Shown here piece after piece: positions 1 through 10,726 of a stretch of DNA of 64,000 nucleotides. The notes beneath the pieces are model-generated. The model was given only the letters and a program-made list of their open reading frames with translations, had not been told where the DNA came from and ran no database searches. The translations under genes and the position numbers were made by a program. The stretch is from Tuctoria greenei. Taxonomy: Eukaryota; Streptophyta; Magnoliopsida; Poales; Poaceae. Location: the NCBI GenBank assembly GCA_036927565.1, contig JAYESD010000003.1:81761311-81825310 (forward strand). Reading direction: 5' to 3'. How positions within the stretch are numbered: position 1 is the first letter of the stretch; each line of letters starts with the position of its first letter.

Positions 1-581
1 GCCATCGCCACCAGGGAGAAGAAAGTGCGGGGCTAGGAGAAAGATCAGGTCAACCGGCGGAATGAGATCCACCTCCAGGAGGAAGAGCTCAACAAACTCA
101 AAAGGAAAGTTGCTGAAAAGATTCAGCAGAATGCCAAAAAGGTGGAGCGTCTTGCTCGGGTGAGCTCGGAGCTTGCGGCGGCCAAAAGATCCTTGGCGGA
201 GATGCATAGCGCAAGGGTTGTGGAGTCCCAACAAGTTTGGGACTTCCTGGGCAAGGCCAATGACGCGTTGACGCCAATGGGCTTCAGCCCCGTGCGTTCG
301 GATGATCCGGAGCCGGAGCAGGACTAGGCGTTGAGGCGCTGGGTCCAGCAGGCAACAAGCTCACGAAGATGGGTGATGTCATCGCGGACCAATTTGAAAC
401 AGAGGGTCAGTCCCTGGCGAAGAACGTCCCAGAGTCTGTGCTGACATGCTACACCAGCCGAGACTCTCAATTCCCTTCGGGCCCGATGTTTGAAGGCCCC
501 ATCGAAGGAGAGGGTGAAGCCGCCCGAGCCAGCGTGTCGGAGGTGGCCCAGAAGGTCACCAAGTTCTTCCATAGGGTCTAG
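1..581 (+). pseudogene. C-terminal part of Tat antisense additional ORF (coiled-coil protein)
   Basis: This ORF runs opposite to gag-pol of the same element. Frame 1 is open from the window edge apart from a TAG at 34-36. It encodes a charged, heptad-like coiled coil, then a segment resembling the C-terminus of proteins annotated in grasses as putative gypsy-type transposon proteins (residues around FLGKANDAL). It stops at 325-327. The conserved tail then continues in frame 3 to a stop at 579-581 (ending VTKFFHRV), implying a frameshift near 325-332. Downstream at 600-670 are T-rich stretches and an AATGAAA run that could serve as a plant 3' end. Function is unknown. The broken frame argues this copy is not functional. 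Confidence 0.7.
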
Positions 582-1213
582 GACCATCTCTCTGTAGCTC
601 CCGCTTGTATTCTCTCTTCTTCTTCTCTAATTTTGTAATCTCTTGTCTCCATATGAATGAAATCCAAATTTTTGTGAATTCGAATTTCATTTTTTGTCTT
701 CAACACCATTGTCTCACTTGGCCCCCTGGTAGATGTACACAATTTTATTGTGAACATGTACCAAGAGGATGTAACAGTTGTTGAAGACTTGCGTGCTTCG
801 AACTTGTAGAATGTAGGTCCGAAGTCTTCGATAGTGTAGGCCCCCTGAGGTTGTCGAGGCTTAGTGGCTCTGGCATTGACCATCGTTGGAGCTTAGTAGC
901 TCCGGTAGTAGTCTCCATCAATGCGTAAAGCATCGACGGTTAGCCCTCTGGGGTGTCCGAGCTTGATAGCTCCGGCAGTGAACTCTGTCAACACATGATG
1001 TGTCAACGGTAGGCTCCTCTTTAGAGTCTTTCCACCATCTTCACGTTGACAGCATGCCCCCTAGCTTTACCGGAGCTGAGTAGCTCCAGCGATGCTCGAT
1101 GTCAATGTTTGAACATCGACCACGATCTGCCTTGGGGATGTCGGAGCTTTGGTAGCTCCGGCTTCATTCACTATCATCATGAAATATTTATTTTTCCTGC
1201 ACACTCTGTGATA
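582..1213. other. Non-coding spacer between antisense ORF and pol, with small inverted repeats
   Basis: No ORF here is credible. The segment contains four clear copies of GGAGCT or CGAGCT, a 4-5 nt spacer, then AGCTCC (888-903, 957-975, 1072-1087, 1141-1160) and one eroded copy near 855-873. They are embedded in loosely repeated text about CATCGACC/GTCAACGG. As it lies between convergent pol and antisense transcription units, it may hold both 3' ends; that is inference. Confidence 0.6.
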
Positions 1214-2623
1214 TTAAGCGTAGAACATACGGAGGTGCTCAATGTTCTAAGGATTTGGGAGAGGTGTCCCATCCTCGGTTGCCAAGCGAACGCATCCGGG
1301 ACGGGATACTTTGATCACTCGAAAGGGTCCCTCCTAGCTGGGGGAGAGTTTGTTTAACCCTTCTCTGGATTGTATTCTCCGTAGCACCAGATCGCCTTCC
1401 TCGAGCTGTCGGCTGTGAACATGCCGTTGGTGATAGCGCCGAAGAGATTGGCGGTATCGGGCATTCCGAACAGTTGCTCGGCACCTTCCCTCTTCAACGT
1501 GGTCAAGGTCTACACGCCGGAGCTGGTCCTGCGTGGATTCGTCGGAGGTCCGGACCTGGAGCGACCTCAAGGTGATTTTTGGAGGAAGGACTACTTCAGC
1601 TCTGTATACCAGGAAGAAGGGTGTCTCTCCAGTTGACCGGTTTGGAGTTGTTCTGTTGGCCCATAAAGTGGGCGGAAGCTCTTCGATCCAGTTGGCTTCG
1701 TGTTTTTTCAGGCACTCATATGTGCGCGTCTTGAGTCCTTTCAGGATTTCTGCATTTGCTCTCTCAGCTTGGCCATTGCTTGCCGGGTGAGCTACGGAGG
1801 CGTAGCTGACTTGGATGCCTAGGTCTTCGCAGTATCCTTGGAAAGCAGAGCTTGTGAATTGGGTCCCATTATCTGTTATGATTTTGTTCGGGACTCCAAA
1901 TCTGCATATGATGGACTGCAAGAAGTTAATAGCCGATTGCTTGTTTATTGTCACAACTGGAGTTGCTTCTGGCCATTTGGTGAACTTGTCAATGGCAACA
2001 TACCGGAACTTGTATCCTCCGATGGCTCTTGGGAAAGGTCCCAAGATGTCCATCCCCCACACAGCAAAAGGCCATGTAGGAGGTATCATTTGTAGAGGCT
2101 GAGCTAGTGTGTGAATCTTTGCATGGAATTGGCATGCTTCGCATTTCTTTACCAGCTCAGTTGCATCCTGGAGCGCTGTAGGCCAGTAGAAGCCATGCTG
2201 GAAGGCTTTACCAACTAGCGTGCAGGAAGACGCGTGGTTCCCACACTCGCCTCCATGGATTTCTGCGAGGAGCTCGCAGCCTTCTTCCCTTGTGATGCAC
2301 CACATTAGGACGCCGTTGGCACCGCGCCGATAGAGATCCCCTTCTACTAGCGTGTATCTTTTAGCCAATCTGACTATCCGGTTAGCGGATACATCATCGT
2401 CAGTAAGGATATTGTCTTTCAGGTAGCTCCGGATCTCCGAGATCCATGCATCGGAGCTTGCTCGAGCATTTGAGTCTTGCGTGCTGGGTTGCTCGGAGCT
2501 TTCGGCAGCACCTACGACACTTGATGGCTTCCATGGTAGCAGGGCCATCGGCACTGCCAGCTTCGGGATGCTGGTCTCGCCACCTTCGCTCAGTTCGGCA
2601 GGCTGAGCTGTGGGTTTTGACAA
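1214..2623 (-). pseudogene. pol: Tat-element integrase (C-terminal part of pol)
   Basis: Integrase inserts element cDNA into chromosomes. From the N-terminus there is a spacer, an HHCC zinc domain (H-G-G-E-C-G-N-H, then CEACQFH), then the catalytic core with D in WGMDILGP, D in TDNGTQF and E in NGQAERAN. The open stretch ends at 1334. Similarity to the integrase C-terminus continues past a TAG in place of a Trp codon, through a second TAG also at an expected Trp, to a TAA near 1214. Both changes look like G-to-A mutation of TGG on the coding strand, typical of aged methylated transposons. The catalytic triad survives, but two stops and the broken upstream pol make the copy inactive. Confidence 0.88.
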
Positions 2624-2985
2624 CCTCCGGACGAAGGTTCCATCAGGAGCCGGAGCTCCGGTTGACGCTTTCGTTGAGAGTTTGTCATCTTCAGCATTAT
2701 GGACACGCTGGACATGGTGGAGATCCAGGACTTCAAAGTCCTTCTAAAGCCTCTGGACTTCAAGGAGATAAGCAGCTAGTTGAGGATTGTAACAGGAGCA
2801 TTCACCCTACACCTATTTAATGATGAGCTGCGAATCTCCCTTGACCAATAGCTACTTGACACCGTATGATAGTGCCACCTTTAGTGCATAAATGAGTGCT
2901 TCATACTCCACCATGTTGTTGGTTGCCTTGAAGTCAAGGTGGACCATGTATTTTACCTTCTCCCCGGTTGGAGCGAGGAGAAGGA
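2624..2985 (-). pseudogene. pol: Second (additional) RNase H-like domain of Tat pol, decayed
   Basis: Between the first RNase H and integrase, the minus strand still reads as an RNase H fold. It has a glycine-rich GAGVLL strand, the segment NNMVEYEALIYAL, and then KGDSQLII, which carries the D of the usual V-x-G-D-S-Q motif. At least four in-frame stops interrupt it (after YGVK, after LIIK, shortly after that, and after EVQRL). A second RNase H between the normal RNase H and integrase is a published hallmark of Tat elements and is the strongest lineage marker here. Confidence 0.8.
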
Positions 2986-3888
2986 CTCCAGCTCCGGCCC
3001 CTTGCTTTTGCATGGAGCCGTCAAAGTAGAGGTCCCGTGAGGCTCAATGAAGACTGGAGCCTTGAGTTCCGGCTTCTGCTCACTAGGGCCCCCATGGTTT
3101 GATGGAGAGGGGGTCCATTCTGCCACAAAGTCCGCTAGTGCTTGACTCTTGATAGCTTGTCTTGGGACGAATTCAAGATCGAATTCGGCCAATTCCGCTG
3201 CCCACTTTGCAATATTCCCAGTTGAGTTGGGATTATGCAAGATCGCACGCAGTGGATAAGAAGTCACCACTAAGATCTTGTGAACATGGAAGTAATGGCG
3301 AAGCTTCCTGGAGGCGATGATAACTGCGTAAAGCAGCTTGTGCACCTCTAGGTATCGAGTCTTGGCATCATGTAGTACTTCACTGATGAAGTACACTAGG
3401 CGTTGGACTGTCCGAACCCTCCCGGAGGGGCCCGGAGCTTCCTCCACATCGACCCAGACCCTCCCGGAGGGGTCCGGACCTACTTCGGGGATCTCCAGGT
3501 CCTTGCTAGAGGAACCCGAAGCTTCTACTGGAGCGACCCGGACCCTCCCGGAGGGGTCTAGATCTTCTGGAATAACTCCCTGTAGATCCAAGTTTGGGGG
3601 CTGGGACCCAGATTCACCTTCAGGAACCTCTGGACCCTCCCGGAGGGGTCTGGATTCCTGAGCTTGAGATAGTTCTGGTCTCTCCGCAACCAGGACCATG
3701 CTGACAACCTCGTCGGTTGCTGAAATGTAAAGCAGTAAGGGCTCACCAGGGTTCGGAGCTACCAAGGTTGGTAGAGTGGTGAGGAGCTGTTTTAGCTCCT
3801 GGAACGCCTTTTTTGCTTCTTCAGACCATTGAAATGGCCCGGACTTCCTCAATAGCTTGAAGAAGGGTAGCGCCCTTTCTGCCAGCCT
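2953..3888 (-). pseudogene. pol: RNase H domain of Tat reverse transcriptase, with an unusual insert
   Basis: The domain starts with the RT-RNase H linker (FQWSEEAKKAFQELK) and a strand ending MVLVAE. It resumes at QRLVYFISEVL and continues through LRHYF, VTSYPLRAIL and the KWAAELAEFDLEF tail. About 85 extra residues rich in PSGRV-type repeats sit between VLVAE and QRLVYF, where related elements normally have only a short loop. A TAA at about 3886-3888 separates it from the reverse transcriptase. The open stretch is long for such a decayed element. The insert is described separately. Confidence 0.82.
3410..3655. repeat. Four GC palindromes inside the RNase H coding sequence
   Basis: Four near-identical 16-18 bp palindromes of the form GACCCTCCCGGAGGGGTC lie at about 3417-3432, 3458-3473, 3541-3558 and 3632-3650. 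They are separated by unlike coding sequence. On the minus strand they translate to recurring PSGRV peptides, so each copy keeps the reading frame. Confidence 0.85.
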
Positions 3889-4714
3889 TTAGATGAATCG
3901 GCTGAGGGCGGCTAGACATCCAGTCAGTTTCTGGACATCCTTGATGCGGGCTGGTGGCCGCATCTTCTCAATGGCTTTAATCTTTGCCGGATTTGCCTCT
4001 ATGCCCTGGTGGTTTACCAAGAAACCAAGAAGCTTTCCGGAGCTAACCCCAAAGATGCACTTGTCTGGGTTCAGCTTCGTGCGGGTGACCCGCAGCTTGT
4101 CGAAGACAACTTGCAAGGTGTCAAGGAGTGATTCCTTGTCCTTGATCTTGACGACCATGTCATCAACATACACTTCCACTATGTCTCTGATGAGCTCTCC
4201 AAAGGTTTTGTACATAGCTCGTACAAATGTTGAAACTGCATTCTTGAGACCAAATGGCTTGGCAGTATAGCAGTACAATCCATCTATGGTGATAAAAGAA
4301 GTACGTTCTTCATCTTCCCTAGACATTCTAATTTGATGGTACCCAGAATATGCGTCTAGGAAACACAGTAATTCACACCCGGAGGTGGAATCCACTATTT
4401 GATCTATTCTAGGTAGTGGGAATGGATCTTTTGGGCATTCCTTATTCAGTGTTGTGTAGTCGATACATATCCGAAGTTTCCCGCCGGCCTTGGGTACAAC
4501 GACTGGGTTTGCCAGCCATTTTGGATGGAAGACTTGTCGGATAAATCCAGCTTCGAGCAACTTCTTCACTTCTTTTCGTATGAAGTTCTGTCGCTCTACG
4601 GATTGCTTCCGAGGCTTCTGATGTACAGGGCCGAGTGTCAGGATAGATCTTCAGATTATGCTCGATCACTTCCCTAGGGATCCCGGGAATTTGCGACGGT
4701 TGCCAGGCAAACAC
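3889..4714 (-). pseudogene. pol: Tat reverse transcriptase
   Basis: The enzyme copies element RNA into DNA. Visible motifs in order are PGIPREVIEHNL and YPDTRP at the start (a different frame), KLLEAGFI, VVVPKAGGKLRICIDYTTLNK, FLDAYSGYHQI, FGLKNAVSTF and the catalytic YVDD at 4159-4170, then LGFLV and IKAIEKM. A frame change near 4,620 separates the first about 30 residues from the remainder. The central 226 residues are uninterrupted and the catalytic aspartates are present. Domain length matches the family. Confidence 0.92.
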
Positions 4715-4764
4715 GTCAACATTAGCCCGAAGGAAAGTGATGAGCGCGAGTTCCTATTTGTCAT

Positions 4765-5310
4765 TCAGACCTCACAATATACGGGTGGTCTGAGCGGCAT
4801 CAAAACCCATTTGGATGACTTTGACGGGGATGTCGCTGTCGCCGCTTGGTTGCACGCGAGGTGCGGAGGTTGAGCCTCGTTGATGAATGCTCGGGGGTTT
4901 CGGAGCTTGTTCCTGCCTGGATTCTTCCTCCTGTGCTGAGCATGAAGTTCCTCCAGAGCAGTCACTCCGGCAGTACGGTCTCCGCAGATCCGGAGAACGC
5001 CAGCTGGTGTTGGCATCTTCAACACCAGGTAGCCATAATGAGCAGCAGCCATGAATTTGTACAAGGCGGGCCTGCCCACAATGGCGTTGAAAGGCAAGTT
5101 GATCTGAGCGACGTCAAATATCAACTTCTCAGTGTGATAATTCTCCCGAGTCCCGAAGGTCACGGGGAGAGTAATGGCACCGAGTGGTGTTATGGCCCCC
5201 AGACCTACTTCGGAGAAAGGTCGGGAGGGGCGAAGGTCCGAAGGTTGGAGCTGAAGCTTGACAATAGCTTCGAAGCTTATGAGGTTCAGCCCCAAACCTT
5301 CGTCCACCAT
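4765..5310 (-). pseudogene. pol: Tat aspartic protease region
   Basis: This is the retroviral-type protease zone. The usual active-site neighbourhood (D-G-G-S before an LNLI strand) is replaced here by D-E-G-L followed by LNLISFEAI. The downstream segment with VTFGTRENYHTEKLIFDV and YNAIVGRPALYKFMA-like text is well kept (seen as FNAIVGRPALYKF). The altered catalytic loop suggests loss of function. It follows gag directly: the gag-like frame stops at 5310, where this frame begins. Confidence 0.8.
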
Positions 5311-7143
5311 TACATGGTGGAGTTGAATGTATTGATGGTCGGAGATACCATCAATGGTAGTTGACCAGCTCTGACCATATTCCGAGGGCAGTCTGAAGCA
5401 TCAAAAGCGATGGTGGTGTCCATCCACTTTCGATGAGGCTCCGCCCTGGCTGTAGGAGCTACGGAGGCCATGTCCCGCCGCATGGTCTTGAGGACACGGC
5501 GGGACGTGATGTCCCACGAACCACCAAAGATGGTGTTCATGGTCTTCCGACGCTCATTGTTAGAGACGTCGGAGACATCGTCGACGGAGGTGTAAACAGC
5601 CTTCAGGACCTTTTTAGGGTCCTGGAAGCCTAACTCCTCTTCAGCCAGAGCTTCATCGACTTTCTGTTTTCCTTCCCTCTGACGGAAAGGAACTTCTTCC
5701 CGGCGCTTGTTGTAGCGCTCGGCAAGGTTTTGGACCTCCCGGCAGTCCTCCAAGTTGTGGCTGTTCGACTTGTGGATGGGACACCACACTTTGGAGTTGC
5801 CACCGTCTTCAGGGGACAGCCGATGTCGTTTCTCGGGGCGTGGCCCCTGGCCACCCGGAGCTACTGCAACTGTAGCAGTAGATGTGTCGGCTGACGGCTT
5901 CTTCTTGCCGTTGGAATTTTTCTTCTTTTTGCCACTCCTGGAGGTAGTGGCTTCGCCTTTGGAGGATTTTTTGACATCCTTCGGAAGTGGTTTGGAGTAC
6001 ATTTCACGGCCCTCCGCAGCTTTGGCGCACTTGTCTGCCAAGCTAAAGAGATCCGTGACGCTGGTGATCTCCTTGACTGCCAGCTTCTCCAGCATCTTCT
6101 TATCTCGTACGCCCTGTCTAAATGCCACAATAGCAGAGGCACTAGAGATAGAAGGAATGGTGTTTCGTACCTAGGAGAACCTCTGGATGAATGAGCGCAG
6201 GGATTCACCCCTCTTCTGCACGACTGCAAAAAGGTCCAGTTCGGTGCCTGGTCGAGTGGTGAACTGTTGGCACAATTCCTCCCAACTATTGATAGAGTTC
6301 TAAGGAAGGCTCATGAACCAAGACCTGGCGGTCCCAGTCAAGGCCACTGGGAAGTAGTTGGCAATTACGGCCTCGTTACCTCCGGCCGCAAGGATCGTGA
6401 TGGTGTAAATTTGGAGAAAATCAGCGGGATTAACAGTCCCGTCAAATTTCTCTGGCAGGTGAGGCCGGAACTTTTGTGGCCATCTGACCATGCGTAGATG
6501 CATGGCCACTGCAGAACAGCCTCCTCCTACTCCCTCGGGAGCAGGACTATCTCGAGCCTCTCGCCTTTCACGACCACGCTCGATATGGACACGGTCGTCC
6601 TGTTGACGGTCACGGCGATCAAGCTCTGCCCGGAGGTCATGAGTTGAAAGCATGGTTACCGTATGAGTACGTCGCGCCCCATAAGGTAGCGACGTAACAT
6701 GCTGTGACACAGCACGCCTCCTATTTTGGTAAGCATGTAGACCAAGTCTGCCAGACACGGTCTAGCGCCACGATGGGGCCCGCCCCGAAGGAGGAGGACA
6801 TTGGTTGCTAATGCGATCGGCTGCTGTTGCAACCAGATGTTCCACATCAGCTCTCCACTGCTCCATTGCACCCTGGGATGCACCTGGAGGTGGTGGACGT
6901 TGGAGGAGAGCACGCACTGCATGAAGCGCGTGTTCAGGGTTGTTGTTATTCGCCAATGCGGTGACCGACGCTGATGCACCGTCACGCTGCTCAGCTTATC
7001 GTGCTGGTGCAGGCGGTGACGGTGGATGTATGACTCCTTCTGGAGCCACGACACCTGCTGGTTGCTGCATGTTGGAGGGATTGCCTCCAGCGGGTTGAAC
7101 AGTAGGGTTGCCATTGGATGATCCAACAGCTGAGTTCACCATA
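5310..7143 (-). pseudogene. gag: Tat gag polyprotein, frameshifted
   Basis: Gag would form the cytoplasmic particle. A candidate ATG is at 7143. Pieces in successive frames give a proline-rich N-terminus, an alanine-rich segment (6762-6956), and the conserved gag core (6300-6758) with FDGTVNPADFLQ and TGTARSWF. The capsid C-terminus (5310-6128) has AFRQGV, a lysine-rich stretch and a CCHC-like knuckle read as CPIHKSNSHNLEDC. The C-P-x-H spacing is typical of grass Tat gags. There are at least three frame changes or stops. No start choice is decisive because the N-terminus is broken. Confidence 0.85.
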
Positions 7144-7160
7144 CTCGAAATCTCGAGCTG

Positions 7161-7180
7161 CCCCTTCCTGGCGCGCCAAC
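7161..7180 (-). other. Primer-binding site of the Tat element
   Basis: Directly inside the LTR edge, the minus strand reads TTGGCGCGCCAGGAAGGGG, the usual tRNA-complementary primer site of grass Tat elements. It abuts the CCGACA LTR end, fixing the LTR boundary at 7181. Confidence 0.75.
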
Positions 7181-7452
7181 TGTCGGTGTTTGGATCCGGC
7201 AGATCTCCCGACACTACCTTTGGTAGATCAAGGAGTTGTAGTTCGGTAATGAGTGCGCAGAGATTCAAGAAGGTGAAAGACAAGTGTACACAGAGATTTA
7301 TGTGGTTCGGGCCGCCTGAGCATAATACCCTACTCCACGGGGTGTGTTGGTGTTGTATTAAGTGTGTGAGTCTAGAAGAAGCTCCAGAAGAAGAAGCTCG
7401 TCTAGCCCAGGGAGTTCAATAGTAGTCTGGAACCGTCCCTTGTGTATCGTTA

Positions 7453-7481
7453 ACCAGTCCTTTTATAGTACAAGGACTGGT
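7453..7481 (-). promoter_or_regulatory. TATA box in the loop of a perfect 10-bp inverted repeat
   Basis: Arms ACCAGTCCTT (7453-7462) and AAGGACTGGT (7472-7481) are perfect complements around a 9-nt centre. The minus strand reads ACTATAAAAGGA across the centre and one arm, a good plant TATA box. It is the likely core promoter of the element. Confidence 0.65.
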
Positions 7482-7559
7482 CGGTACACCGTTAGCCTGG
7501 CCCGACATGTGGCCCCGGCAGTTACACATGCTTGATACACAATTAATGAGGTTAATTAC

Positions 7560-7649
7560 CCTTAATATCCTGGTAACAGGCCATAAAAGTGCCGTTACCA
7601 GTATTAAGGGCCATCCGATCGTGTGTCATTAATATGGTATTAATGACAC
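7560..7649. repeat. Two long hairpins in the Tat LTR
   Basis: The first has CCTTAATA plus CTGGTAAC (7560-7577) pairing with GTTACCAG plus TATTAAGG (7594-7609): 16 bp with one 2-nt bulge. The second has GTGTCATTAATA (7623-7634) and TATTAATGACAC (7638-7649): 12 perfect bp with a 3-nt loop. Confidence 0.85.
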
Positions 7650-8061
7650 TTAATTGGGTCTTGAAGTCTTTGATTGCTCCTTGATGGTCCGGAGCCATTG
7701 GGGGGTCCACCAGCCTGATTGTTGAAGTTGAAGGTCCGGTGGTCGCCACGTGGCAGCTCTGGAGCTTACCGTCGTGGACAAGTAGGTCCAGTGCTGCTGG
7801 ACACATGTCAGTACTAAAGCTTCCCTTTGTCTGGGGTTAGGTCTGGGGGTACCATACTGGTGTTCCGACCGGAGCTTCCCATGTGTGGGTGATAGCTCCA
7901 GTCTTATGATACACGTGGCGGCCCTGGGACTAACCATGTCGGGGAAGCATGTCCGGTTATGCCTGACATGTGGGGCCTTCGGAGGTCTTCAAATCTGGTA
8001 GATGGTGTTTCCTTGTGATCTTTGCAATCCCAAGGGGTATCTGGTACGGAGGGTACCGACA

Positions 8062-8521
8062 GATGCCATACCAAGGGCAGCCCGACGACAGTGACAAAAA
8101 CTCAGATTGATGCACAAGGAAGCGGCCATTTGTCCTAGGGTTCCGTCGGCAAGATTCGCCGGCCTATGCAGCGTCTATACATGAACCAAGACGGCGAATA
8201 GATCAGTAACAGCGGCGTATTTTTACGGATTCCAACGGTTGGCCGATGAGACAAAAATGGGGAAAACTCAACCTGGGTGCATATGAGTTGGGGGAAAAGA
8301 AAATGGAGAGGCTCATGAGCTTCGCTGGAGTGGGATGTACCTCCGGCGAGCCTTGACGTGATGAGAGGATGGTCGGAACAAGGTGACCACTATGCGATGG
8401 TGCGACTAGGGTTTCGCCTTGCGGGTGCGCGCGAGCTGGAGAAGTACGAGCAAGACCGTGAGCGACTGGATGAGCACGTGGTGCAGTAACTCCGCTCGAC
8501 AGCTGGCTGGTCGGAGGGGGG
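8062..8521. other. Unassigned sequence between two LTRs
   Basis: This is flanking DNA into which the Tat element and the next solo LTR inserted. The minus strand has a weak 115-codon open frame and an AAACCCTAG-type 5'-UTR-like phrase, but no recognisable domain. I assign no function. Confidence 0.4.
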
Positions 8522-10113
8522 TGTTGACGGCTGTTATATACCAATTTCACCCGTTAATATAACTCAATTATGTGAAGAAAATATCACTTCTTTCACACAT
8601 CACCTTTCAATTTAACCTATTTTCACTTGTCCTTGGAGAAAGTAGTGCATGCATGGATTCTATACAGAATTGAATTGAAACAAGGGGTTAGATCCTATAA
8701 ATTATCATTCCAGCCAATCAAGCAACAACATGTGGCACCAAATGGTTCAAATGACCCACAAACAGAAGTACCTGAGGCCATCCAATATTGTAGCACCAAT
8801 ATCAGTCAATGGGACCCACCTGGCAGAAACATGGATAACGCATACCTCAAAAGGAGCCAAGATAAGGTTGGTCGACCCCCCCCCCCCCAAGTCGGCCGAC
8901 TAGGTCCTGGCGCCAAACGCGGTCAAACACCACGTGTTGGCTCCTCCCGGCTTGAAGGGGTCATGGATGACTGATATCTGCGCTTTTGGTGGCGGGAATC
9001 GACCCTTATCCAAGCTATAAATAGGACCCCTCACTTCAACACACACCACTTGAGTATTCATCCTTTGTATCCACTACTCTCCATAGGTTTATAGGAGTAT
9101 ATGCTTTAGAGAGGAGAGTCTATATTCCTTAGTCCATGTAGGAAAGGAGTAGAAGGAGTCTCTTCCCGATTCCTAATTGGAAAATGTATGGCTCTAATAT
9201 TACTATTTATATTTGTGGCTTAATTCTTAATAAAGATGTTATCTTTAGTCTTCTATTGTTCATATACTTGGATGAAACATTTCTTGTTTGATTGTGGATT
9301 CCATGTATGTGGTAGGAGTAGTATTTATGATTATGCTATACCATTGTCATTATATCATCATAAACACTACAAACCCCCACTATAGTCTAATTAGCTATGA
9401 CATGATTATGTTAACATGACTCACTTATGCTATGAATTAACATTGGTTCAATGATGATTTAGTTCATTGCCTTAGGATGGCTTGTGCCTAGGCTTCTAAG
9501 GGAATTACTTAATATGCTAGCATGGTGCTAGGATAGAGAGTAGCGTTGAATGTCCTGTAGACCCACAGATTGAAGAGGTAGACAATAGGTGGTGACAATC
9601 CTATCTGTCCTTTGTAATCCTCCACGTTCGGCTATGCCACAGGCTCTTGGCGGAAGTCGTCCTAGTATTGCTAGGGGTAAACTTGTGTCCGATGTGTTAA
9701 TCCACTTAATATGAGAATTCATAATTGATATCATCATTAATAACTAATTTAGGATATTTATATGTACATTAGAAGCACAGTAGGAGTCTCCACCTAACGC
9801 TTAGCCTAGTCCCTCTTTACCTCATTTATCCCCTTAGGATAGAATGCTCTTGTGTGTGGCACACTACTCCAATTTATCATTTATCCATCCATCCTGGAAC
9901 CCTACCTAGGCCAACCTAGCCTCTCTACTCGATGATTGTCTTACTTCCATCTAGCCTTCATTTGGGAGAATATAAATGACACCCTTTAGGAATATTACAT
10001 CGATAGTTTCCGTGCACTTGCGAATTTATATGTATAATCTAAAATCTATAAACAAACTTTTCTGGCACCACTGCTAGAGATGAATTGCTAGTAGTGCATA
10101 GGAACCGTCAATA
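8522..10113 (+). mobile_element. Solo LTR, 1592 bp, with 5-bp TSD
   Basis: It starts TGTTGACGG and ends CCGTCAATA, an 8/9 inverted terminal repeat (final CA decayed to TA). It is flanked by GGGGG at 8517-8521 and GGGGG at 10114-10118, a matching TSD although of low complexity. A TATA box and AATAAAG-like signals sit inside. No gag or pol lies between the termini, so it is best read as a recombined solo LTR. Near the right end is text resembling an eroded Ty3-type primer site (TGGCACCACTGC). Family not named. Confidence 0.75.
9015..9024 (+). promoter_or_regulatory. TATA box of the solo LTR
   Basis: CTATAAATAG sits about 490 bp into the LTR and is followed by C/A-rich transcribed-type sequence. 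This sets LTR orientation as plus. Confidence 0.6.
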
Positions 10114-10726
10114 GGGGGTGTGGCAGCCATTCTCTGCGAGGTGGGTGCAGGAAGAAGAGAATAGAGGAGAGGGAGGCTGGCAGGTGGGGCCCCGGTGGAA
10201 GCCAAACAAAGCAGCTGCTGTTTCAGACAGTTTTTCCATTGAACATATAGGTTTCAAAAATGGGAAATACCTAGCAACTGAGATTCAAATGTTCTAAAAT
10301 TTTGAGAGTAGTCTCCATACATCCCAAATTATAATCTGAAACATCAAACTCCAATTTTGGATGAATTTAACAGGAGTTTCTGAATTTTCAAAAGATTACA
10401 TGCATATGAGCTATTTTCAGCTAGACAATGGTTGTTTTGGTGCAGATTTTGGGTGCAGTTTCAGATTTGGGCTAAAAACGGACATGGTGATTCTGATGCT
10501 GCACAAACTGAGTTGATGACAGATGATGCATCATGTAATGATTGATGAGGTAAATGCATAGCAATGCACATATGCATATGTGAAATGCTCACTTCATTAC
10601 AAGTGGTGTTTTTGAGCAGACATCAACCAAATTCTAGGGAAATAATCTGAAATGTTGGGATGGAAAATCTGGTGTGTCACAACTGTTATAATCTGAGATG
10701 TTGGAATGGAAAATCTAGTGTGTCAC
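10114..10726. other. Unassigned sequence with a 39-bp tandem duplication
   Basis: No gene is visible. Two direct copies of a 39-bp unit (10642-10680 and 10688-10726, about three mismatches) end the region. The second abuts the copia relic. Confidence 0.55.

Larger units (their letters stand above)
1..8061 (-). mobile_element. Ty3/gypsy LTR retrotransposon, Tat lineage, 3'-truncated by window edge
   Basis: Reading the minus strand from right to left gives a 5' LTR (7181-8061), a primer-binding site, gag, protease, reverse transcriptase, RNase H, a second RNase H-like domain and integrase. A plus-strand ORF follows downstream of pol. The second RNase H and an extra ORF downstream of pol are established features of Tat-lineage elements in plants. 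The 3' LTR is not in the window. All coding domains carry stops or frame changes, so this copy is dead. The right flank begins with GATGC at 8062, the expected TSD side; the partner copy lies off the left edge. Lineage is inferred from domain order and motifs, without a database comparison. Confidence 0.9.
7181..8061 (-). repeat. 5' LTR of the Tat element (881 bp)
   Basis: On the plus strand the LTR begins TGTCGGTG and ends TACCGACA, a perfect 6-bp terminal inverted repeat TGTCGG/CCGACA. It adjoins the primer site on one side and a TSD-like GATGC on the other. It holds a minus-strand TATA box and three strong inverted repeats, listed separately. Confidence 0.85.

Noticed and set aside
2446..2820. 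124-codon plus-strand ORF
   Set aside because: Shadow of integrase and the second RNase H on the other strand; the peptide is not protein-like.
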